The notes: generated by a model not told the origin, from the letters alone. DNA of 64,000 nucleotides from Cellulophaga sp. HaHaR_3_176 (GCF_019021925.1 NZ_CP058990.1:2134001-2198000), one strand, 5' to 3'. Counted from the stretch's first letter, positions 10,401-18,477 are shown. Numbers and translations are program-made.

Positions 10401-11387
10401 ACCAATTTTTTTGAGCTTGGTGGTCATTCACTTATTGCAGTAAAAGTTATGGTGAATTTAGAAAAAGAGACTGGCACTAATTATCCTCTTTCTTCTTTAT
10501 TAGAATACCCTACAGTTGAACAACTCGCTAAATTCATTGATTCCGACAGTGATTTATCTGATTGGAGTTCATTGACACCTATTAAAACTGAAGGAAAAAA
10601 AGATCCGTTATATGTTATACATGGTGCTGACCATAATGTTTTAATATTTGAAACTTTATCAAGAACACTTGATAAAGAGCAACCTGTATATGGCTTACAA
10701 GCAAAAGGTTTAAATGGAATTGATGAACCCCATGATGCTGTAGAGAAAATGGCATTACATTATGTTTCTGAAATTTTAGAAGCAAACCCAACTGGGCCCT
10801 ATGCTATTGCAGGATATTCGTTTGGTGGGCTTATAGCATTTGAAATGGCTAAAATTTTAAAAGCTAAAAATAAGAAAGTAAAGTCATTAATTATGTTGGA
10901 TTCTTATGTCTATCCAACTTACAAATACAGTCCTTCTTCTTTCAGAAAAAAAAGAGCACAGCTATCATATACTATGGGCCAAGTTTTTTTCACTATTAAA
11001 ATGATGCTTAAAGACAAAAAGAGTTTTAATAGATGGCTAAATATATTTAAATTAAAAATTAAATCTTTTACTAATAATAGTAATTCAACTGAAACAAAGG
11101 AAGAAAATACGAAAGTTCCATGGCCTATTGAATTAAATAGAATTCATAGATCGGCTATAAGTAAATATCAAATATCGCCTGAGAATTTTAAAATTGACTT
11201 ACTTAAGGTTGAGGATAACGATGTGTTTTATGCACACGACACTAATTATTTAGGGTGGGAAGAAATAGCTCAAGGAGGTATAGATAGACATGTTATTCCT
11301 GGGAACCACCATAATATGTTTAGAAACCCGAATGACAAAAAATTAGGAAAAACACTCCAGACTATTTTAGACAGAGATAATGAATAA
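7407..11387 (+). CDS. Nonribosomal peptide synthetase, C-A-PCP-TE
   Basis: This 1326-residue terminal module adds one amino acid and releases the product. The condensation domain has HHIICDG at 151-157. The adenylation domain (about 470-985) has YTSGSTGKPKG, NVYGPTETT and NGKID motifs. The carrier serine is S1008 in GGHSL. The thioesterase (about 1060-1320) has S1138 in GYSFGG and a late HHNMF that may hold the catalytic histidine. A manual reading of the specificity code gives about D-I-L-Q-C-G-V-I-W-K, close to the classic glycine code DILQLGLIWK. The start is TTG at 7407: an in-frame stop at 7389-7391 rules out earlier starts, and the condensation domain begins within 20 residues. It probably receives the amine-bearing chain from the upstream megasynthase, with a 135-base gap between them. 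Confidence 0.93.
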   Translation: MNKINNFNPFSGPELEKVIHTTQSQAEIWTGCKLGGTEANRAYNESISLILEGELDHSALQGALLALVQRHEALRSVFSSDGRFMSIMKFTPLEFDIQDFSQLSFGEKEKSLSNYLLGDANFIFDLAKGPLIKFGLIKTNALEHQLIITAHHIICDGWSFGIMLEELGILYSANVKNEVPNLPKVDHFSSYVDDLITYSGSQEKVKTDNFWIGQYKTSIPELNLPTDFKRPELRTFKSARLDFPIDKELLSKLKKIGIQSGCSFVTTLMSAFEVFLYKQTEQDDIVLGLPSAGQSVTGKTQLIGHCVNLLPLRTKMDVNHSFSEYLKERKVSVFDAYDHQQLSFGELLQKLHLHRDPSRVPLVPVVFNIDMGMTSHVNFSNLKFKVLSNPRTSETFELFLNATGTEDNFILEWSYNSALFTPSTIKQMMDSFKNVLSSIIEKSNITIGEIIKVDDSDYVKLNQTAVSFPQLALHELIGKKAEIFNKKDAIKFENTTISYKELELQANRLSHYFIEQNVKAGDIVAVALPRSIELVVSLIAIMQCGATYLPLDPNYPKKRLEFMLDDSEANILISSKEFSLSLNTKASVLTYEDVFSNLSKYSEKPLPLKVGNNEVAYILYTSGSTGKPKGVSVTHKSLVNFLYSMMKEPGINETDRLLSITTISFDIAGLELFLPLLSGATLVIANDETAKDSRLMLHLLESEKITMLQATPTTWQMLLDAGWEKLLPIKAICGGEMLPLPLSKKILNRVDELWNVYGPTETTIWSTVKQIKKDDELITIGEPIANTQIYILNEKGLLVGSGKTGEICIAGTGVAKGYWKRPELTAEKFVENKFDADFKTKLYRTGDLGKLLPTGDILCLGRIDHQVKIRGHRIELGEIEEALDAEEEIQSSVVLVDSNHLTAFIIPTNLEKFSEDNITKWKKNLFNKLPDYMVPKNYNMVSNFPTTLNGKIDRKSLLENNLSKKTNEADYTAPRNKTEQIVGDIWKEALNLDSIDIFTNFFELGGHSLIAVKVMVNLEKETGTNYPLSSLLEYPTVEQLAKFIDSDSDLSDWSSLTPIKTEGKKDPLYVIHGADHNVLIFETLSRTLDKEQPVYGLQAKGLNGIDEPHDAVEKMALHYVSEILEANPTGPYAIAGYSFGGLIAFEMAKILKAKNKKVKSLIMLDSYVYPTYKYSPSSFRKKRAQLSYTMGQVFFTIKMMLKDKKSFNRWLNIFKLKIKSFTNNSNSTETKEENTKVPWPIELNRIHRSAISKYQISPENFKIDLLKVEDNDVFYAHDTNYLGWEEIAQGGIDRHVIPGNHHNMFRNPNDKKLGKTLQTILDRDNE

Positions 11388-12135
11388 TTCTCCAATTAAA
11401 ATATTTTGTAAAACATTCGATATAAATAGTAATGAATTTGTTACGCCTAACAGTTTATTGTTAGGCATAAAAATTTATAAGATTAAAATTTCAGATTATA
11501 TACAATTTCTACCCAAACTAAAACTTTTTTTAAACGTTTCGGAAAATACACGAGCAAGTAAATATTATCATGAACATGACAGCCACAGATTTATAATTTG
11601 TCGAGGCTTATTAAAATTTATTTTAGGAGATGAAACTGGCATGAGTGCTTCTGAAATAGAACTTAAAATAGATAGTAATAAAAAACCCTACCTATCTACC
11701 AACCCCTCCATACACTTTAATGTATCACATTCAAAAAATTATGCACTAATTGCTGTAGCCAGCCAACCTGTTGGTGTAGATATTGAATATCTAGCAAAAG
11801 ATTTTAATTTTTCAGAAATTATCTCGACTGTTTTTAGTGTTACCGAAATCAATGAAGTTCAAAAAAAAGACAATAATAAAAGGTTGCTTTTTAAATTATG
11901 GACAAGAAAAGAGGCTATTGTAAAAGCTACTGGAAAAGGTATAAACGATAACATCATAAATATACCGGTTCTTGATGGTGACCATTTATTAAATTCAGAT
12001 TTTTTGAATTTTAATAAAGATTTACAAGTAATAAGTTTTAATGTTGAAGAAGATTATATTGGAACAATTGCATATTCTGGTCTTCCAGAGCATACTAAAA
12101 ATCTCCATTTTCACCCTATACCTTTCAATATTTAA
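11380..12135 (+). CDS. Sfp-type 4'-phosphopantetheinyl transferase
   Basis: This 251-residue enzyme transfers phosphopantetheine from CoA to carrier-domain serines, so it would activate the three carriers encoded upstream. It has the family motifs FNVSHS (113-118), VGVDIEY (131-137, metal-binding D-x-E) and WTRKEA followed by VKATGKG (174-187). Its ATG lies 8 bases inside the end of the NRPS gene, so the two are translationally coupled and clearly belong to one operon. The length fits Sfp-type enzymes rather than the short AcpS type. The C-terminal tail after residue 200 is less conserved-looking. Confidence 0.9.
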   Translation: MNNSPIKIFCKTFDINSNEFVTPNSLLLGIKIYKIKISDYIQFLPKLKLFLNVSENTRASKYYHEHDSHRFIICRGLLKFILGDETGMSASEIELKIDSNKKPYLSTNPSIHFNVSHSKNYALIAVASQPVGVDIEYLAKDFNFSEIISTVFSVTEINEVQKKDNNKRLLFKLWTRKEAIVKATGKGINDNIINIPVLDGDHLLNSDFLNFNKDLQVISFNVEEDYIGTIAYSGLPEHTKNLHFHPIPFNI

Positions 12136-12229
12136 GATTTAAATAATTAATTTAATTTCAATTAAAAATCACTGCCATTTTTTATAATTATTGAAATATT
12201 ATAGAATTATACTATTAACCTTACTTCTA

Positions 12230-12260
12230 TTGACCTTTTAATTTATAAAAAGTATCTTAG
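12230..12260 (+). promoter_or_regulatory. Candidate promoter for the esterase-GH20 operon
   Basis: TTG at 12230-12232 is followed after 20 bases by TATCTTAG at 12253-12260, one base away from TAnnTTTG. The predicted start of transcription is near 12266, a few bases before the GTG at 12279. It would separate the carbohydrate operon from the biosynthetic genes. Confidence 0.42.
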
Positions 12261-12278
12261 AAGCTTAATACTTATTAC

Positions 12279-12929
12279 GTGAAAAATTTTTTAGTCCTAT
12301 TATTGCTGTTACCTTTATTTTGCAATTCTCAGAAAAACTCTTTTTTTAAAGAAGAAGTTTTAGGTATATCCAAAAAATATGATACTTTGTGGAATTCTTC
12401 TCGTGAAACTATTGTTTTTACAGGTAGCTCAAGCATACGATTATGGAGAAATTTACAAGATCTTTTTCCTGAACATCAAATTGTAAATTCTGGTTTTGGA
12501 GGTTCACAAGCGATTGATTTATTAGGCTATACTGATGATCTTATTTTAAGGTTTAAACCCAAAAAAGTTTTTATTTATGAAGGTGATAATGATATTTCTT
12601 CTAAAAAAAGACCTAATAAAATCTTAAAAGTATTTTCGAAAATTATAGCAAAAATTAAAACCGATAATAAAGCTACCAAAATTGTACTTATTTCTCCTAA
12701 ACCAAGCATTGCTCGACAAAAATTACAACATAAATATATAAGACTTAATCGAAAATTAAAACGCTTCTGTGAAAGTAACGAAAACATAGAATACGCAAAT
12801 GTATGGGACATTATGTTCGATTCTGATAAAAAATTAAAAACAAATTTATTCATAAGCGATGGTTTACATATGAATGAAGGCGGTTATGAACTTTGGCATA
12901 GTATCATAAAAAATTACATGGATAATTAA
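12279..12929 (+). CDS. Exported SGNH/GDSL-type hydrolase
   Basis: This 216-residue protein begins with a signal peptide (a run of leucines, then CNSQ) and carries the SGNH blocks: TGSSS at 48-52 with the likely nucleophile serine, GFGGSQ at 72-77, GDND at 102-105 and DGLH near residue 194 with the catalytic Asp-His. Family members are esterases or acylhydrolases, often removing acetyl groups from sugars. It starts with GTG, as no nearby ATG keeps the signal peptide. It is followed after 11 bases by a GH20 hexosaminidase, so deacylation of an amino-sugar polymer is a reasonable guess. The exact substrate cannot be read from sequence. Confidence 0.85.
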   Translation: MKNFLVLLLLLPLFCNSQKNSFFKEEVLGISKKYDTLWNSSRETIVFTGSSSIRLWRNLQDLFPEHQIVNSGFGGSQAIDLLGYTDDLILRFKPKKVFIYEGDNDISSKKRPNKILKVFSKIIAKIKTDNKATKIVLISPKPSIARQKLQHKYIRLNRKLKRFCESNENIEYANVWDIMFDSDKKLKTNLFISDGLHMNEGGYELWHSIIKNYMDN

Positions 12930-12940
12930 AATTTAAAAAA

Positions 12941-14557
12941 ATGAAGAAAAATTTATTTATTGGAGTACTATTGATACTTATTTCTATCGTATTTATTTCA
13001 TGTGGAGAAAACAAGAAAAAGATTATCTTAAATTTCCCAGAAACGGATTTACTTTCAGAAAATATAATACCGAAGCCTTCAAAAACAATTGCTACTAATT
13101 CTGCTTTTGGTTTAGATAAAAACACAGTAATATACACTTCGCAAACAACAGAAGGTTTTAAAGAAGTTGGAGATTTTTTATCAGAAAAAATAAAAGAAAT
13201 TACTGCTTTTACAATTCCTGTTAATGAAACTAATTCAGAAACTGTTGATCGAATTATTTTCATTAATCAATCTGATAGTACTGATTTACAAACTAAAGAA
13301 TCTTATCAATTATACATCACTAAAGACTCTATTATTTTAAACTCTAAAACAGCAGAAGGAGCATTCAGAGGCATACAAACGTTAAGACAAATAATCCCTA
13401 CAAAAAGTAACGATACTATTACAACACACCCAATGTGGCTAGTGCCAACTGGCAAAATTATTGATAGCCCTACTTTTGAATACAGAGGTGCTATGCTAGA
13501 TGTTGCAAGGCATTTTTTTTCAGTTAAAGATGTCAAAAAATATATTGAGCTTTTAGCTTATTATAAAATAAATGCACTTCACCTACATTTATCTGACGAT
13601 CAAGGTTGGCGAATTGAAATAAAATCATGGCCAAATTTGACTGTAGCCTCTGGCGGAACCGAAGTTGGTGGTGGAAAAGGTGGTTTTTATACTCAAGAAG
13701 ATTATAAGGATATTGTTTCTTTTGCCGCTAAACATCATATTACTATTATTCCTGAAATAGATATGCCTGGACACACTAATGCTGCTTCAGTTGCATACCC
13801 TTTTTTAAACGGGAATGGAAAAACTCCGAAAACATATACAGGAACACATGTTGGCTTTAGTACTTTTGATGCTAATAAAGACACTGTTTATTCTTTTATA
13901 GATGATGTTATTAAAGAAATAGCTACCATATCTCCTGGACCTTATTTTCATATTGGAGGAGATGAAAGTCATGTTACCAAAAAAAGAGATTACGTTAAAT
14001 TTGTTTCTAAAGTAGAAAAAATTGTTCAAAAGCATGGCAAACAAATGATTGGTTGGGATGAGATAACACAAGCATCTTTAAGTACTAATTCTATTGCTCA
14101 ACATTGGAGCGCTGAAGCTAACGCTATTAGAGCTGCTAAAAATGAAATGAAAATTATCATGTCGCCTGCTAAAAAAGCCTATTTAGATATGGAATATGAT
14201 AGTCTTTCTGAATATGGGTTACATTGGGCTGCTTATATACCCGTAGATAGCGCTTACAATTGGTCTCCTGAAAAATACATACCTGAGCTACCACAAGATA
14301 ACATTTTAGGTATTGAAGCTCCTCTGTGGTCTGAAACTATAACAAACATGGCAGAGTTAGAATATTTAGCTTTTCCTAGAATTATTGGTTATGCTGAATT
14401 AGGTTGGACAGCCGATGATAATAGAGATTGGGATGACTACAAAAAAAGATTAGCTAATCAAGTACCATACCTTGAACGTATGAATGTCAACTTCTATAAG
14501 TCTAAATTAATAGATTGGGTATCTAAACCTTTAGATACTGAAGTAAAAGTTGAATAA
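12941..14557 (+). CDS. Beta-N-acetylhexosaminidase lipoprotein, GH20
   Basis: This 538-residue lipoprotein has a signal sequence ending in FISC, with the lipid-bearing cysteine at residue 21. A GH20b-like N-terminal domain spans about 40-170 and the GH20 catalytic barrel about 180-520. Key motifs are EYRGAMLDVARHFF, HLHLSDDQGWR and HIGGDE at 337-342, where D341 and E342 are the catalytic pair used in substrate-assisted hydrolysis of terminal GlcNAc or GalNAc. It likely sits on the cell surface or in the periplasm and trims chitin or glycan oligomers. It lies 11 bases after the SGNH hydrolase and 21 bases before the lactonase-like gene, which suggests one operon. Confidence 0.92.
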   Translation: MKKNLFIGVLLILISIVFISCGENKKKIILNFPETDLLSENIIPKPSKTIATNSAFGLDKNTVIYTSQTTEGFKEVGDFLSEKIKEITAFTIPVNETNSETVDRIIFINQSDSTDLQTKESYQLYITKDSIILNSKTAEGAFRGIQTLRQIIPTKSNDTITTHPMWLVPTGKIIDSPTFEYRGAMLDVARHFFSVKDVKKYIELLAYYKINALHLHLSDDQGWRIEIKSWPNLTVASGGTEVGGGKGGFYTQEDYKDIVSFAAKHHITIIPEIDMPGHTNAASVAYPFLNGNGKTPKTYTGTHVGFSTFDANKDTVYSFIDDVIKEIATISPGPYFHIGGDESHVTKKRDYVKFVSKVEKIVQKHGKQMIGWDEITQASLSTNSIAQHWSAEANAIRAAKNEMKIIMSPAKKAYLDMEYDSLSEYGLHWAAYIPVDSAYNWSPEKYIPELPQDNILGIEAPLWSETITNMAELEYLAFPRIIGYAELGWTADDNRDWDDYKKRLANQVPYLERMNVNFYKSKLIDWVSKPLDTEVKVE

Positions 14558-14578
14558 TTTAAATATAAAACAAACTAA

Positions 14579-15712
14579 ATGAAAACCTATATTATTTTAC
14601 TTATAACATTAGTTTTAATAAGCTGTAAAGACGAAAAAAAAGTGAAAAAGGAAATAGTTGAAATAAATAAAGTTAGTGAATTTTATGTTGGTACTTATAC
14701 TGACAAAGATAGTAAGGGTATTTATAAATATAGCTTAGGTAGTAATGGTATCTTAACTAAAATTGGTCTAGCTGCTGTTTCTGAAAACCCTTCTTTTTTA
14801 GCTTTAAGTCCTGATAAAAAATACGTTTTAGCTGTTAATGAAGTAAATAAAGATAATGTAGGTTTTGTTGAATCTTTTGAAATAGAAAATGACAGTTTAA
14901 AGCTGATCAACAAATCATCATCTGGTGGTGCAAACCCTTGCCATATAATTATTAATACAAATGGATATGTTTTAACTTCTAATTATAGTGGCGGAAACGT
15001 AGGTTTATTGAAATTAGACACCAATGGTAAAATTAGTAATATTCTAAATGTACAACAGCATCTTGGAAAAGGCACCACCGAAAGACAAGAAGCTCCACAC
15101 GCCCATTCTGCTTGGTTTGATAAAGATGATGCTAATAAAGTTATAGCAATAGACTTAGGAACAAATGAGTTGTGGTTTTCTGAAATAAATACAGAAACTA
15201 ACAAACTAATAAATAATAAACCTAGCAAGCTCGCTATGGCTGAAGGTGCAGGACCGAGGCACCTTGTGTTTCATCCAAATAAGAAAATAATTTATGTTTT
15301 AAATGAATTAGATAATACAATAACTACTGTTTTAAAATCAGAAAATCAAGAGTATTCCAAAAAAACTACAGTATCAATATTACCCGATAACTTTACTGGC
15401 TTTAGCAAAGCTGCAGATATCAGAATTTCTAATGACGGTAACTTTGTTTATGCCTCTAATAGAGGTCATAATAGTATTGCTATACTAAAAGTTGATTCAA
15501 ATGATTACTCACTTTCTTTAGTTGGTTTAGAATCTACAAAAGGTGAAAATCCAAGAAATTTTTCTTTATCTCCAGATAATAAATATCTGATTGTCGCTAA
15601 TCAAGATACAAATAATTTAGTATCATTTAAAAGAGATGTAAAAACTGGGTTATTAACCTTTAAATCTGAAATAAAAGCTCCTACTCCTGTTTGTATCCTT
15701 TTTAACGAATAG
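14579..15712 (+). CDS. Lactonase-family beta-propeller lipoprotein
   Basis: This 377-residue protein has a lipoprotein signal (LISC, cysteine 16) and repeated blades typical of the 7-bladed lactonase family (6-phosphogluconolactonase-like, PF10282): FYVGTYTDKDSKGIY, NPSFLALSPDKKYV, NPCHIIINTNGYV, GPRHLVFHPNKKIIYVLNE and NPRNFSLSPDNKYLIVANQ. Cytoplasmic relatives open sugar lactones. This exported form may act on a sugar lactone or only bind a ligand. It is the last gene of the esterase-GH20 group and converges on the response regulator gene with four bases between the stops. Confidence 0.85.
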   Translation: MKTYIILLITLVLISCKDEKKVKKEIVEINKVSEFYVGTYTDKDSKGIYKYSLGSNGILTKIGLAAVSENPSFLALSPDKKYVLAVNEVNKDNVGFVESFEIENDSLKLINKSSSGGANPCHIIINTNGYVLTSNYSGGNVGLLKLDTNGKISNILNVQQHLGKGTTERQEAPHAHSAWFDKDDANKVIAIDLGTNELWFSEINTETNKLINNKPSKLAMAEGAGPRHLVFHPNKKIIYVLNELDNTITTVLKSENQEYSKKTTVSILPDNFTGFSKAADIRISNDGNFVYASNRGHNSIAILKVDSNDYSLSLVGLESTKGENPRNFSLSPDNKYLIVANQDTNNLVSFKRDVKTGLLTFKSEIKAPTPVCILFNE

Positions 15713-15716
15713 TATT

Positions 15717-16106
15717 TTAAGAGTTCATTTTTAAAAGTATTTGTTGTATTTTTTTAAAATCTAATGGCTTTTCTAGATAGTCAATTACTGACTCATAATT
15801 ATCAGCAGTTTCCTTATCTGATGGTCTGCCTGATGATGTTAAAATGATAATAGGAGTTCCATTGTAAAGGTTGTTTTCCTCTACATACGATAAAAACTCA
15901 AAACCATCCATCACAGGCATATTAATATCTAAAACTATTAAATTTGCATAATTTTTTTCTAAATGTTTTAATGCTAGTTGGCCATTTTCTACTGCATTTA
16001 CATTTTCAAAACCTAAATGCTTTAGCTTATTAATGGTGATAAAATTTGTGATTTCATCATCATCTACAAGTAAAATCTTAAATGGCTTTTTTGATTGCTC
16101 TATCAT
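15717..16106 (-). CDS. Single-domain response regulator
   Basis: This 129-residue protein is a receiver domain and nothing else. It has the acidic pocket at 15-17 (DDD), the phospho-acceptor D60 in VLDINMPVMDG, an ILTSSG threonine/serine and the YLEKP lysine. With no output domain it would act by protein binding or as a phosphorelay intermediate. Its ATG overlaps the stop of the histidine kinase gene by one base (TAATG), so the two are translationally coupled and probably form a cognate pair. Confidence 0.93.
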   Translation of the reverse strand: MIEQSKKPFKILLVDDDEITNFITINKLKHLGFENVNAVENGQLALKHLEKNYANLIVLDINMPVMDGFEFLSYVEENNLYNGTPIIILTSSGRPSDKETADNYESVIDYLEKPLDFKKIQQILLKMNS

Positions 16107-17197
16107 TAGAAATTTATTTTAAATTCTGTTCCTTTATTTATTTTACTATTTACTTTAATGCCACCTCCATTGTTGTTTATTATAGAGTGAATTATATATA
16201 AACCTACACCTAAACCATCAACATGTGTATGCATTCTTTTAAATAAACCGAATATTTTATTAGGATTTATGTCTTCATCAAAACCAATTCCGTTATCCTT
16301 AATTGTAAGTGTTTTTTTACCATTTACAATTTTAGTTTTTATATATATTACAGGTTTTCTTTTAGGGTGTTTATATTTTATTGAATTAGAAATCAAGTTA
16401 TGTAGTATACTCTCAAATTGAATAGGATCATATAAAATTGTTGGACAACTCGAAAAATCTTCTTTAATTATTGTTCTACTATTCAATATTTCTTCAGAAT
16501 GTGTTACTTTAATTTTGTTTATAATTGCCGAAAAGCTAATCTCTTCTTTTCTTTTCCCAAGGCTTGATTTTAAAGCAATTACATTATTTAATGCTTTTAA
16601 CTTATCGCACATCTGGTTTCCTACATACTGCACTTTTTTAAATATAGGTTTTCCTATTTCTGAAATTGCATTCTGCGCCTCTAACATATCTAACAAGCTA
16701 TGCAAGTTTGTTAAAGGTGCCCTTAAATCATGAGCTGCGACATATGAAAACTCTTCTAGTTCTTGATTTTTTTGTTTCAAATTTTTATTAACCTTTTCTA
16801 AGTTGGTTTGTGTTGATTTTAGCTGCTCTATGCTATTCATTAAATTCGTAACATCAAGCGTAGTGATTCCTAAACCTTCTCCAATTTTAAAAGCTCGAAT
16901 TATAAACTTGAAAATACCTTTATCTGTATGAATAAAAACTTCATCAAGACCAATTGGCTCCCCTGTTTCTATAACTTTTTGATAAGCACTATATTTTTCA
17001 GTTCCAGATAAGTAAGGAAACAACTCTAACATACTCTTTCCAATAAAGTCTTCTCTTTTTACATTTAATGTAGAAATTGCTGCTTGATTCGTATCAATAA
17101 ATACTAAATCTTTATTCAAAATTACAAATGGCGAATGCGCCATATCAAAAAAAGCTCCTTTTAAATCATTTTCTACAGTTGCTATATTTCTGTCCAT
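16106..17197 (-). CDS. PAS-domain sensor histidine kinase
   Basis: This 363-residue kinase has an N-terminal PAS domain (about 15-120), a coiled-coil linker (about 120-148), a HisKA dimerisation domain with H156 in SYVAAHDLRAP and an HATPase_c domain with an N box (HNLISNSIKY), a G1 box (DNGIGFD) and GLGVGLYI. No membrane segment or signal peptide is seen, so it should sense a cytoplasmic cue through the PAS pocket. The receiver-only partner is encoded directly downstream with a one-base overlap. Its output is unknown. Confidence 0.93.
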   Translation of the reverse strand: MDRNIATVENDLKGAFFDMAHSPFVILNKDLVFIDTNQAAISTLNVKREDFIGKSMLELFPYLSGTEKYSAYQKVIETGEPIGLDEVFIHTDKGIFKFIIRAFKIGEGLGITTLDVTNLMNSIEQLKSTQTNLEKVNKNLKQKNQELEEFSYVAAHDLRAPLTNLHSLLDMLEAQNAISEIGKPIFKKVQYVGNQMCDKLKALNNVIALKSSLGKRKEEISFSAIINKIKVTHSEEILNSRTIIKEDFSSCPTILYDPIQFESILHNLISNSIKYKHPKRKPVIYIKTKIVNGKKTLTIKDNGIGFDEDINPNKIFGLFKRMHTHVDGLGVGLYIIHSIINNNGGGIKVNSKINKGTEFKINF

Positions 17198-17330
17198 AAT
17201 TTTGTATTATTTGGGGTATTTTACTTAATTATGGTGCTAATTTCCAATTATTTAACAGAAGCAATCTTCAAGTTCTTTAAAAACGTTTAAACTATAGATG
17301 AATAGATATAAAGCTTCGATGAAGAAAATA

Positions 17331-17373
17331 AAAAAGGGGCGTAAATATGTAAAACATACGTACGCCCCTTTTT
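17331..17373 (-). terminator. Rho-independent terminator after DUF5606 gene
   Basis: A 13-base stem (AAAAAGGGGCGTA with its complement TACGCCCCTTTTT) surrounds a 17-base loop that itself contains an ATGT/ACAT pair. T runs flank both sides, so it can stop transcription both ways. It mainly serves the minus-strand DUF5606-def-ruvX operon, whose last stop is at 17391. Confidence 0.88.
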
Positions 17374-17390
17374 AGCTATTAAAATACAAC

Positions 17391-17825
17391 TTACTCTTCA
17401 GTAGCTGCTTCTTTCGTGTCTTCTTCTTTTACTTTTTCAGAAAAATCGTTTATCCCCTGCTCTTGTAATAAGTTATACCACTGTACCACTTTTTTAATGT
17501 CGCTAGCATAAACTCTATCCTCATCATAATTAGGTAATACTTCAAAAAAGTATTCTTCTAATTTTAATTTATCATCTTTATGGCTAACAGGAGTTTTTTC
17601 TCCTTTTTCTTTATCTTTTATTTTTTGAAAAACTTCTCGTAAAGGTACTTCTGCATCTAACGTATAAATTGCAATTTCAGAAAGTACACTTACATTATTT
17701 TTAAAACTTACAGTAATTTTTTTACCATCTAATAAAGATTCTGCTACAAAACCTGCTCTTGTTTGTGTTAACAATTTATATAAACCTGGCTTTCCTCCTA
17801 TTGATAAAATTTTATCTAAACTCAT
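17391..17825 (-). CDS. DUF5606 family protein
   Basis: This 144-residue cytoplasmic protein begins with the conserved block ILSIGGKPGLYKLL. It then has a short beta-rich domain, a KLEEYFFEVLPNYDEDRVY segment and an acidic Glu/Lys-rich tail. DUF5606 proteins are widespread in Bacteroidota next to peptide deformylase, as here (def ends 57 bases upstream). The function is not known. The gene order def then DUF5606 suggests a link to early translation or protein maturation, but that rests only on context. Confidence 0.85.
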   Translation of the reverse strand: MSLDKILSIGGKPGLYKLLTQTRAGFVAESLLDGKKITVSFKNNVSVLSEIAIYTLDAEVPLREVFQKIKDKEKGEKTPVSHKDDKLKLEEYFFEVLPNYDEDRVYASDIKKVVQWYNLLQEQGINDFSEKVKEEDTKEAATEE

Positions 17826-17882
17826 GTATAATTTTTAATTCTGGGCAAATATTAAACTTTTAAATTAATAAAAAAAACAAGA

Positions 17883-18473
17883 TTACCTTCCTTTTTTCAT
17901 ATCAGGAAAACGCATTCTGTATTCAGAATTTATTTTTCCCTTTGATATATTACCTAATTTATTCTTAATCAATCTCTTTTTTAAACTTGAAAGCTTATCC
18001 GTAAATAAAACTCCCTCAATATGGTCGTATTCGTGCTGTACTACTCTAGCTCTTAAACCATCAAATGTTTCTTTCTGTTCTTTAAAATTTTCATCTAAGT
18101 AAGAAATAACGATAGTGTCTTGTCTACTAACATCTTCTCTAACGTCAGGTATACTCAAGCAACCTTCGTTAAAAACCCATTCTTCACCACTCTCTTCTTC
18201 GATTGTAGCATTGATAAATACTTTTTTAAATCCATTTAAAGCTTCTTGCTCTTCTTTTGCTAAATCTTCATCATCAGAAAAAGGCGTTGTATCAATAACA
18301 AATAATCGAATTGGCAAGCCTACTTGAGGAGCTGCTAAACCTACACCACTTGCATTATACATGGTTTCCCACATATTTTCAATTAATTTATCAAGGTTTG
18401 GATGTTCTTGATTAATATCTTTAGCTACTTTCCTTAAAACTGGATCTCCGTAAGCTATAATTGGTAATACCAT
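17883..18473 (-). CDS. def: Peptide deformylase
   Basis: This 196-residue metalloenzyme removes the formyl group from the N-terminal methionine of new proteins. All three family motifs are intact: GVGLAAPQVG (43-52), EGCLS (103-107, metal-binding cysteine) and HEYDH (147-151, two metal-binding histidines and the catalytic glutamate). A charged insertion at about 65-80 is common in bacteroidete versions. It starts four bases after the stop of ruvX, so the two share an operon. Confidence 0.97.
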   Translation of the reverse strand: MVLPIIAYGDPVLRKVAKDINQEHPNLDKLIENMWETMYNASGVGLAAPQVGLPIRLFVIDTTPFSDDEDLAKEEQEALNGFKKVFINATIEEESGEEWVFNEGCLSIPDVREDVSRQDTIVISYLDENFKEQKETFDGLRARVVQHEYDHIEGVLFTDKLSSLKKRLIKNKLGNISKGKINSEYRMRFPDMKKGR

Positions 18474-18477
18474 ACTC

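Noticed and set aside
12151..12166. TTTAATT/AATTAAA hairpin after the PPTase gene as operon terminator
   Set aside because: It is a short all-AT stem that is expected by chance in this AT-rich DNA, so the biosynthetic operon's terminator is not identified.
12904..13263. 119-residue antisense frame over the start of the GH20 gene
   Set aside because: It lies fully opposite well-supported coding sequence and has no recognisable domain.
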